DNA of 10,945 nt from Deltaproteobacteria bacterium. GTDB lineage: Bacteria; Desulfobacterota; Desulfarculia; Desulfarculales; Desulfarculaceae. The number at the start of each line of letters is the position of its first letter. Position 1 is the stretch's first letter. Under the pieces are notes generated by a model that was given only the letters and a program-made list of their open reading frames with translations, searched no databases and was not told where the DNA came from. The DNA is taken from assembly GCA_020444165.1 (NCBI GenBank), contig JAHLLK010000125.1, positions 1-10,945 on the forward strand, read 5' to 3'. The translations under genes and the position numbers were made by a program. Below, in pieces: positions 5,762-10,945 of this stretch.

Positions 5762-6988
5762 TCAAGGGCCCGTGTCTTCATTATGACCGCCCCGGTCCCC
5801 GCGGTCCAGAACCGTCAGAGTGCCGGCCGGCAGCAGGGCCTTTTTCCCGAAGCGGCGCCACACCTCGTCCTGGGCCCGGCCCACGGCGGCGGATTTTTCA
5901 CGCTGTTCGCGGCCGAACAGCTCGGGGGGCTGGCGACCGGCCAGGTCCAGGGAGGCCACGCCCACGCCCACCAGGCGGAAGGGGCCGGGGTGGGGCATTT
6001 CGGCCAACAGCTCCCGGGCCACGCGGTAGATCTCGGGGCCTTGGTCGGTGGGCACGGGCAAGGTGCGGGAGCGGGAGAGGATCTGGTGGGTGGCGGTCTT
6101 GAGCTTGAGGACCACGGTGCGACCGGCCAGGCCCTGGCGGCGGAGCCGATGGGCCACGCGGTGGCTCTGGCCCAGGAGGCGGGCGGCGAGTTGCTCATGG
6201 TCGGCGGTGTCCTGGGCCAGGGTCTCCTCGTGGGACACGGATTTGACCACCCGGGCGGGGGAGACGGGGGAGTCGTCCTTGCCCCAGGCCAACTCCCAGA
6301 GGCGGGAGCCCATGGCGCCCAAGAGGGACTCCAGGCGCGCGCGGCCCAGGGGGCGGAGATCCACCAGGCGCCGGAGGCCGAGGTCGGCCAGGCGGGCCTC
6401 GGCCTTTTGGCCCACGCCGGGAACTTCGGCCAGGCGGATGGAGACCAGGAAGGCTTCCACGTCCTCGGCCCAGAACAGACCGCCGGGTTTGTGGCGGGTG
6501 CTGGCGATCTTGCAGAGGAAGCGCACCGGGGCCAGGCCCACGGAACAGGTGAGGCCGCTAGCCGCCAGGACCTCGGCCTGGATGCGGCGGCCGGTGGTGA
6601 GCGGCGGGCCCCAGAGCCCGGCGGTGCCGGTGAGGTCCAGGTAGGCTTCGTCCACGCTGACCTGCTCCACCACTGGAGTGAAGCGGCCAAGGATTTCCAT
6701 GACTTGGCGGCTGACCCGCTGGTAGCGGCCCATGTTCACGGGCAGGAAGACGCCCTGGGGGCAAAGACGACGGGCCTGGAAGATGGGCATGGCGGAGTGG
6801 ACCCCAAAGGCGCGGGCTGCATAGGAGGCAGCCGAGACCACGCCCCGCGAACCGCCGCCGCCCACGATGACGGGCTTGCCTTTCAGGGCCGGGCGGTCCA
6901 ATATCTCCACCGAAGCGTAGAAGGCGTCCATGTCCACGTGGGCCAGGAGCCTGGGTCCGGCGGGTGGTGAGTCATTTGGTAACAACAT
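5762..6988 (-). CDS. dinB: DNA polymerase IV (Y-family translesion polymerase)
   Basis: This 408-aa protein synthesises DNA across lesions with low fidelity. LAHVDMDAFYASVE (15-28) gives the metal-binding D19 and D21 (D19 aligned to E. coli DinB D8) and a probable steric gate at Y24. SVDEAYLD (111-118) gives catalytic D113 and E114. The fingers region RFLCKIASTRHKPGG (156-170) and the thumb helix-hairpin-helix VPGVGQKAEARL (189-200) are intact, as is the little finger, which includes KSVSHEETL (249-257) and RLVGVGVASLDL (338-349). QPPELF (353-358) sits where DinB clamp-binding motifs usually lie but is a poor match to QLxLF. The catalytic set is complete, unlike ImuB-type pseudo-polymerases. 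The ATG has AGGGG only 2 nt upstream, and the TTG codon directly following is an alternative start. The gene is divergent from the Cys-rich small gene, with 75 bp between. Confidence 0.95.
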   Translation of the reverse strand: MLLPNDSPPAGPRLLAHVDMDAFYASVEILDRPALKGKPVIVGGGGSRGVVSAASYAARAFGVHSAMPIFQARRLCPQGVFLPVNMGRYQRVSRQVMEILGRFTPVVEQVSVDEAYLDLTGTAGLWGPPLTTGRRIQAEVLAASGLTCSVGLAPVRFLCKIASTRHKPGGLFWAEDVEAFLVSIRLAEVPGVGQKAEARLADLGLRRLVDLRPLGRARLESLLGAMGSRLWELAWGKDDSPVSPARVVKSVSHEETLAQDTADHEQLAARLLGQSHRVAHRLRRQGLAGRTVVLKLKTATHQILSRSRTLPVPTDQGPEIYRVARELLAEMPHPGPFRLVGVGVASLDLAGRQPPELFGREQREKSAAVGRAQDEVWRRFGKKALLPAGTLTVLDRGDRGGHNEDTGP

Positions 6989-7063
6989 TGCCCCTTATCT
7001 ATATTCTAACCGCTTGCACCGCTCCGAAAATCGTGCTATAGGCAGTTCTGCTTTGGAGCCTAA
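6989..7063. promoter_or_regulatory. Divergent promoter region between dinB and the Cys-rich gene
   Basis: In this 75-bp AT-richer gap, the plus strand offers TTGCAC (7014-7019) and TATAGG (7037-7042) with a 17-nt spacer, which would start transcription about 15 nt before the ATG at 7064. The minus strand offers TTTTCG (7025-7030) and TAGAAT (7003-7008) with a 16-nt spacer, giving a very short dinB leader. The two promoters would overlap, so they could be mutually exclusive. I searched by eye for LexA boxes of the enterobacterial, Gram-positive and Geobacter types and saw none. Confidence 0.4.
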
Positions 7064-7318
7064 ATGAGCAAGTACACCGAAGAAACGGCGATACCAAAGA
7101 CGGCGCAACCGGAAGACGCCAATCCCCGTAACCTGCCAGGGGAACGCAACCTCCAGTGCCCTTACTATGTCTACTGCCTGGACATCGCGGCGGCCAACAT
7201 GTGGCCCCAGTTTACCTGCGAACTTTGTTTCTACCGCAAGACCAAAAAAGACACCAAGATCGAAGAACTCGATTTGTGCGCGCCCGGCTGGGAAGACATC
7301 TGGGGCGGCAGCGGCTGA
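7064..7318 (+). CDS. Small Cys-rich, zinc-ribbon-like protein, 84 aa
   Basis: This 84-aa soluble protein has five cysteines: C32, C38, C52, C55 and C72. The core NLQCPYYVYCLD...WPQFTCELC has C-x6-C followed 13 residues later by C-x2-C, a spacing suited to binding one zinc or an Fe-S unit. The phrase C-P-x-Y-x-x-C-L-D-x-A...W..F.C..C resembles a short conserved module I associate with Desulfobacterota proteins of unknown role. The N-terminal 28 residues look disordered, and the C-terminus is acidic with W76 and W80. GGAG lies 6 nt before the ATG. It is the only plus-strand gene here, divergent from dinB and convergent with the DnaE-like gene. A DNA- or protein-binding accessory factor for the polymerases is a guess from position only. 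Confidence 0.82.
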   Translation: MSKYTEETAIPKTAQPEDANPRNLPGERNLQCPYYVYCLDIAAANMWPQFTCELCFYRKTKKDTKIEELDLCAPGWEDIWGGSG

Positions 7319-7473
7319 TAGTTTCCCTGTAGTTTCATTGTAATATCCTATGGGGACCCACGACGTCCGTACGGGGTACGGGTCTGTGCGGCGGGGGGCT
7401 GGGTGGGGTGGTCCATTGGTGCGCCCGGCGTGGGGCTGGCGCGGAATCGCGCGCGATTTGGGGCGTCGGCCGG

Positions 7474-7495
7474 CCCCGGCCCCGGCCCCGTCCCC
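7474..7495 (-). other. Four-tract G-quadruplex motif
   Basis: The minus strand carries four runs of exactly four G separated by 2-nt linkers (AC, CC, CC). They arise from tandem GGCCCC hexamers on the plus strand (7472-7489). This is a textbook G4 pattern with short loops. It lies downstream of the DnaE-like gene on that gene's coding strand, so it could form in its 3' untranslated RNA. Confidence 0.6.
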
Positions 7496-7595
7496 GGTGG
7501 CCCGAGGCGTTGCAGTTGCTCTCCCGCGGAGCGCCCAGGGCCCGGCGGCCCGCCCGATGCGCGCCAAGCGCGCTCGCCGCCAGCCACGCCCCTGA

Positions 7596-7619
7596 CCGCC
7601 TCCGGCCCGGACCGGGCGG
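7596..7619 (+). terminator. Weak terminator-like hairpin downstream of the Cys-rich gene
   Basis: CCGCC (7596-7600) pairs with GGCGG (7615-7619), and TCCG (7601-7604) pairs with CGGA (7608-7611), with a 3-nt bulge. AATTTTCT follows on the plus strand. At about 280 nt past the stop of the Cys-rich gene, it could end that transcript. The stem is irregular and the T-run short. Confidence 0.3.
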
Positions 7620-7756
7620 AATTTTCTCCTCCCCTGGTCCGCGCCGGCCCGTACTGACCCCAGGGACACGGCCCGCTACGGTCGTCCTGCCCCGGCTTGC
7701 GCCAAGGAACCCGCCGCCAGCCGCCCTCCTTATCCTTCACCACCCTGTCTTCCCCC

Positions 7757-10336
7757 TCAGCCCGCGGCCCTGATCTCTCCCCGCCCGGGCGGGGCCGCGC
7801 TTTTTTCTTCCGCGCCCCAACCCTGCCGCAGGCTGGCCACGGCGGTGAGGCCGAGTTCGTCCAAAACCCGGAGCTGGGCCCGGTTCAGCTTGCTGCGGGC
7901 GGCGAACTCCCCGGCCGAGGCAAAGGGCCCGTCCTTTTCACGGGCGGCCAGAATCCTGGCCACTCCGGCCGGGCCCAGGCCGCGGATGGTGAGGAGCCCC
8001 ACCCGGATGCCCCCGTTCTCCGGCCGGCACCCCTCGCCCGAGAGGTTCAGGTGGGGGGGCAGGATGGCGATACCGGTGCGGCGGGCCTCGTTCAACAGCA
8101 CCCGGGGCGGGTAGCCGCCCACGTGCCCGGCGTTCAGGAGCCCCAGGAAGAACTCCAGGGGGTGATGAGCCCGCAGCCAGGCCGATTGGTAGGCGATGTG
8201 GGCAAAGGCCGCGGCGTGGGCCTTGGGGAAGCCGTAGGCCGCAAACGACGACACCTGGTCCCACATGAGGAGGGCCACGCCCTCGTCCACTCCCCGGCCC
8301 AGGCAGCTTTCCACGAAACTGCCGCGCATGCGGTCCATCTCGGCGGCGGAGCGGCGATGGGTCATGGCCCGCCTGAGGCCGTCGGCCTCCCCATAGGTGA
8401 GCCCGGCCAGCTCGTGGGCGATCTTGAGCACCTGCTCCTGGAACACCAGCACCCCCAGGGTATCGGCCAGCACCGGCTCCAGGGCGGGGTGGGGATAGAC
8501 CACGGGCTGGCGGCCGGCGCGGCGCTCCAGATAGGGGGTGACCATGTCCGCCCGCATGGGCCCGGGCCGGAACAGGCTGATATCCACCATGAGATCCTGG
8601 AAGTCGGTGGGCTGCAGGCGGCCCAACAGCCCCCGCTGGCCCGGCGACTCCACCTGGAACACCCCCACGGTGTCGGTGGTGCGCAAGAGTTCGTACACGG
8701 CGGGGTCGTCCAGGGGCAGGCGGTCCAGCTCCACCGCCCGGCCCTTTTGGTCCAACAGCTCCAGGGAATGGGCCAGGGCCGAGTGCATGCGGAGCCCCAG
8801 GAGGTCCAGCTTGATGAGGCCCAAGTCGGCGGCGTCGTCCTTGTCCAACTGGATCACGGGGAGATCCTGGGCTGACATCTCCAGGGGCACCAGCTCGTCC
8901 AGGGGGCCCAGGGCCACCCCACCCAGGTGGACCGAGAGCTGGCGGGGCAGGCCGGAGATGGCCGCGGCGGCCGCCAGGAGGTCGGGATGGCCGCCCAGGG
9001 GGTGGCCGGCCAACTCCGGGGTGCGCCCCAGGAGCACGGAGAGGCGATTGGCCCGGGTGTGGTAGGGGATCAGGGCGGTGAGGCGGCCGGCCAGATCCTG
9101 GTCGCCGGTGGTGCTCACCACCAGCTCGCGGATGGCCGAACGGGCCCGGAAGGTGGGCACGGTGGCCACCATGGCCGCCCGGCCGGGGAAGCGGCCCATG
9201 ATGAAGCGCAGCACCTCGTCACGCCTGAGCGAGTCGAAGTCCAGGTCCACGTCCGGCGGCTCGTGGCGGCCGTCGTTCAAAAAGCGCTCGAACAACAGGT
9301 CGTAGGACAGGGGATCGACCCCGCCGGTGAGAAGCCAGCAGACCAAAGAGCCGGCGGCCGAGCCCCGCAGGGTGCAGCGGATGCCCCGCTGGCGGGCAAA
9401 GGCGTAAATCTCGCCCACCCACAGGAAATAGGCGGCAAAGCCGAAGGCCTCGATGGCCGCCAGCTCCCTTTGCAGGCGGCGGGCATAAGCCGTGTCCAAG
9501 AGGGGGCGGCGGCGGGCCAGCTCCCGCCAGGCGCGGCGGGCCAGGGCCTGGGCCGGGGTTTGGCCCGGGGGCAGGGGGTAATCCGGCAGCCAGCGCCGGC
9601 CCAGGGGCAGCTCAAAGGGGCAGAGGTCGGCCACCCGCCAGGTGGCGGCCAGCTCGGCCGGGCCATAGAGGCGGGCCAGCTCTTCGTCCGAGGGCAGCAC
9701 CCCGCCGGCGGACAAGGGCTCCACCCCGCGGTGGTGGATGGTCTGGGCGATTTGCACCAGGGAGCGGTGGGCGGCCAGGCCGGCCTGATCCAGGGCCACC
9801 ACTTCCGGGGCGGCCACGGCGGTGAGCCCGGCGGCCGCGGCCAGCTCACGGAGCTGGTCGCGCTGGGGGGGCGAGACCTCGGCCCCGGGGAGCCCCAGGA
9901 ACAGGGGGCCGGGGAACAGGCCCTTGACCCCGGCCAGCCAGAAGGGCCCGGCGGCCAAGATCTGGCGGCCGGGCAGGAGCCCCACCAGGTCCGTGGCCTC
10001 GGCCAGCCAGGCCTCCTCCAGGCGGGGGGCGCCCCGGGGGTGCTCCAGATGGGCTCGGGTGATGAGCCGGCACAGGGCCGCGTGGCCCGCGGCGTTTTGA
10101 GGGTAGAGCACCAGCTCGCCGCCGCCGGCCAGGGTGAGGAGCGCGCCGGTCTGGGTGTAGAGTCCCCGGCTGCGGCCGGCCCGGGCCAGGCGCACCATGC
10201 CGTACAGCCCGGCCCGGTCGGCCAGGGTCACCCCCGGGCCGCCACGCGCGGCCACCGCCTCCACCAGGTCCGCGGGCTGGAAGGACCCGTGCAGGAAGCT
10301 GAAGGCCGAATGCACCAAAAGCGGCAGATAGCGCAT
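7757..10336 (-). CDS. dnaE2-like: Compact DnaE2-like DNA polymerase III alpha subunit (error-prone type)
   Basis: This 859-aa C-family polymerase begins with a PHP-like domain (LLVHSAFSFLHGS, 6-18; LADRAGLYGMV, 38-48) that lacks an HxH pair, so it is probably metal-free. The palm follows: PDVDLDF (361-367) carries the Asp pair and KLDLLGL (509-515) the third Asp, D511. VIQLDKDD (494-501), TVGVFQVES (556-564), FRPGPMRADMV (589-599) and VFQEQV (631-636) match DnaE2 (ImuC) more than replicative DnaE. The fingers include YGFPKAHAAAFA (701-712). A helix-hairpin-helix RGLGPAGVARI (785-795) is near the end. The protein stops about 40 residues later, whereas DnaE2 proteins of about 1050 aa continue into an OB-fold region. 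GGGGAG lies just before the ATG. With dinB nearby, a role in translesion synthesis is likely but inferred. Confidence 0.85.
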   Translation of the reverse strand: MRYLPLLVHSAFSFLHGSFQPADLVEAVAARGGPGVTLADRAGLYGMVRLARAGRSRGLYTQTGALLTLAGGGELVLYPQNAAGHAALCRLITRAHLEHPRGAPRLEEAWLAEATDLVGLLPGRQILAAGPFWLAGVKGLFPGPLFLGLPGAEVSPPQRDQLRELAAAAGLTAVAAPEVVALDQAGLAAHRSLVQIAQTIHHRGVEPLSAGGVLPSDEELARLYGPAELAATWRVADLCPFELPLGRRWLPDYPLPPGQTPAQALARRAWRELARRRPLLDTAYARRLQRELAAIEAFGFAAYFLWVGEIYAFARQRGIRCTLRGSAAGSLVCWLLTGGVDPLSYDLLFERFLNDGRHEPPDVDLDFDSLRRDEVLRFIMGRFPGRAAMVATVPTFRARSAIRELVVSTTGDQDLAGRLTALIPYHTRANRLSVLLGRTPELAGHPLGGHPDLLAAAAAISGLPRQLSVHLGGVALGPLDELVPLEMSAQDLPVIQLDKDDAADLGLIKLDLLGLRMHSALAHSLELLDQKGRAVELDRLPLDDPAVYELLRTTDTVGVFQVESPGQRGLLGRLQPTDFQDLMVDISLFRPGPMRADMVTPYLERRAGRQPVVYPHPALEPVLADTLGVLVFQEQVLKIAHELAGLTYGEADGLRRAMTHRRSAAEMDRMRGSFVESCLGRGVDEGVALLMWDQVSSFAAYGFPKAHAAAFAHIAYQSAWLRAHHPLEFFLGLLNAGHVGGYPPRVLLNEARRTGIAILPPHLNLSGEGCRPENGGIRVGLLTIRGLGPAGVARILAAREKDGPFASAGEFAARSKLNRAQLRVLDELGLTAVASLRQGWGAEEKSAAPPGRGEIRAAG
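7779..7806 (+). terminator. Plus-strand intrinsic-terminator-like palindrome overlapping the 3' end of the DnaE2-like gene
   Basis: CCCCGCCCGGGCGGGG (7779-7794) is a perfect palindrome (6-bp stem, CCGG loop), followed by CCGCGC and then TTTTTT (7801-7806) on the plus strand. Its polarity fits the end of a plus-strand transcript such as that of the Cys-rich gene. However, it lies within the last codons of the oppositely oriented polymerase gene. The 6-nt gap between stem and T-run makes it non-ideal. Confidence 0.4.
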
Positions 10337-10550
10337 GGTCTCCCCGGAAGGAACGGGCGGCCAGGGGCCGGGGGGGGTGGCGGAGCGGCGGCAGGGGGCG
10401 GCGCTCAGGGCGCACTCCGGCCGCGCCGTGGGGGCCCGGGGCCGTAACCGGCGAAGGTGGCTGTTGATAAAACGGTTGTGAAAAAAAGCAGGCTATGAAC
10501 CAACCACCGGACAAGGGCCGGGGGCCGCCCCGGGCCGCCCCGGCCCAGAC

Positions 10551-10640
10551 TGGGCCAAGCTGGGCCGGACTAAGCCGGACTCAGCCGGACTAAGCCGGAC
10601 TAAGTCGGACTTGGCCGGACTTGGCCGTATTCGGCGCGGC
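10551..10640. repeat. 10-bp tandem repeat array (consensus TAAGCCGGAC)
   Basis: Consecutive 10-nt units are TGGGCCAAGC, TGGGCCGGAC, TAAGCCGGAC, TCAGCCGGAC, TAAGCCGGAC, TAAGTCGGAC, TTGGCCGGAC, TTGGCCGTAT and TCGGCGCGGC. Six central units share the GCCGGAC or GTCGGAC core, and the edges decay. The period is strictly 10 bp, close to one helical turn, so any bound protein would see every unit on the same face. It starts about 215 bp upstream of the polymerase ATG. Confidence 0.85.
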
Positions 10641-10677
10641 CTTCCGGCTCCCTCGCCCCGGCCGGGGCTGGTTCCGG

Positions 10678-10945
10678 AGGGCGCGGGGCTTCCCCTCCGC
10701 CGCAGGCCAGGGAGGGGTGACCCGCCGAGCCCCCGTCCCCGCCCGGAAACGGCGCGGGGTGGCCCACCGGGGTCCCCGTCTCGGCCGCTCACCGGCGCGG
10801 GGTGGCCTCCCAGGGGCCCAGGCCAGTCACCGGCCGGCTTGGAGCGATCCACCGGGGTCCCCGTCCCGGCCGCAGGCCGGCGCGGGGTGGTCCACCGGGG
10901 TCCCCGTCCCGGCCGCAGGCCGGCGCGGGGTGGTCCACCGGGGTC
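10678..10945. repeat. 43-bp tandem repeat array with internal hairpins, continuing past the window
   Basis: Units begin at 10678, 10721, 10764, 10807 (42 bp), 10849, 10892 and 10935 (cut by the edge). The last full copies (10849-10891 and 10892-10934) are identical, and those to the left are progressively diverged. In the intact unit, CCGGCC-GCA-GGCCGG forms a tight hairpin, extended by CCCCG/CGGGG and bounded by CCACC...GGTGG. The period is not a multiple of three, which argues against a coding repeat. Confidence 0.9.

Larger units (their letters stand above)
7319..7756. other. 438-bp GC-rich non-coding region between convergent genes
   Basis: No credible gene is present. The open frames are Gly/Pro/Arg/Ala-rich and lack family features. 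The region holds a 6-bp hairpin CCGTAC/GTACGG (7367-7381), a perfect 14-bp palindrome AATCGCGCGCGATT (7445-7458), GGCCCC repeats forming a minus-strand G-quadruplex motif (7472-7495), and a hairpin at 7596-7619 followed by AATTTTCT on the plus strand. The polymerase's missing C-terminal domain is not encoded here in any minus-strand frame I could recognise. Confidence 0.55.
10337..10945. other. 609-bp repeat-rich region upstream of the DnaE2-like gene
   Basis: No gene is supported. From 10337 to about 10450 it is featureless and GC-rich. An AT-richer island at about 10462-10500 (TTGATAAAACGG, then a run of seven A) is the most likely place for the polymerase gene's promoter, but I could not define clean -35/-10 boxes on the minus strand. 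It is followed by the 10-bp tandem array (10551-10640) and the 43-bp tandem array (10678 to the window edge). Both arrays lie upstream of the polymerase start. Confidence 0.6.

Noticed and set aside
7348..7743. Minus-strand open frame of 131 codons starting GTG 13 nt after the DnaE2-like stop
   Set aside because: It is Gly/Pro/Arg/Ala-rich without domain character, has only a weak ribosome-binding site, and runs through the G-quadruplex and palindrome. It does not look like the missing polymerase C-terminus.
8927..10447. Long plus-strand open frame opposite the DnaE2-like gene
   Set aside because: It is an antisense shadow. The minus-strand frame has clear polymerase motifs along its whole length.
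10495..10593. Short plus-strand frame starting MNQPPDKGRG after an A-run
   Set aside because: It is about 32 codons long, ends inside the 10-bp repeats, and has no convincing ribosome-binding site.
10493..10852. Minus-strand open frame containing a 10-residue protein repeat
   Set aside because: The protein repeat is only the result of the 10-bp DNA repeat (30 bp is ten codons). The 43-bp array breaks the frame pattern, and no ribosome-binding site or family signal is present.
10678..10945. CRISPR array at the right edge
   Set aside because: The 43-bp units abut directly with no unique spacers. It is a simple tandem repeat.

Overview
The window is a strongly GC-rich bacterial stretch with seven minus-strand protein genes and one small plus-strand gene. 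The gene set suggests a GC-rich member of the Desulfobacterota (former Deltaproteobacteria), perhaps near Desulfarculales. It includes an AMP-forming acyl-CoA ligase with a hotdog thioesterase, a DnaE2-type polymerase, and small conserved proteins of a style I associate with that group. This assignment is inference, because no rRNA or other taxonomic marker is present.

Layout, left to right. (1) 1-2152, minus strand: a fatty-acid-type acyl-CoA ligase gene (512-2152) is followed by a PaaI-like hotdog thioesterase (1-440, cut by the window edge). A perfect 12-bp hairpin sits between them. (2) 2153-2592: a leader/intergenic region rich in dyads, including a nested 68-nt hairpin and an operator-like AT-rich palindrome. 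(3) 2593-3613, minus: a two-gene unit encoding a 93-aa conserved-looking hypothetical protein and a 240-aa lipoprotein. (4) 3614-4155: a non-coding stretch with three degenerate repeat modules, candidate minus-strand promoters, and a strong hairpin just after the glycosyltransferase gene. (5) 4156-5526, minus: a GT-A glycosyltransferase resembling glucosyl-3-phosphoglycerate synthases. (6) 5762-6988, minus: DNA polymerase IV (dinB), divergent from a small Cys-rich, zinc-ribbon-like gene at 7064-7318 (plus). (7) 7319-7756: a non-coding, very GC-rich stretch with a four-tract G-quadruplex motif. (8) 7757-10336, minus: a compact DnaE2-like replicative-type polymerase subunit that ends after its helix-hairpin-helix region. 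(9) 10337-10945: a repeat-rich non-coding region with a 10-bp tandem array and a 43-bp hairpin-forming tandem array that runs off the window.

How the genes work together. The ligase and thioesterase form and hydrolyse acyl-CoA and plausibly share a transcript. DinB plus a DnaE2-type polymerase resembles the translesion 'mutasome' cassettes (imuA/imuB/dnaE2) of many bacteria. Here no imuA or lexA is visible, the Y-family member looks catalytically complete, and the DnaE-like protein is short. A small Cys-rich protein of opposite orientation lies between them. This polymerase neighbourhood and the flanking repeat arrays are the parts most worth a second look.
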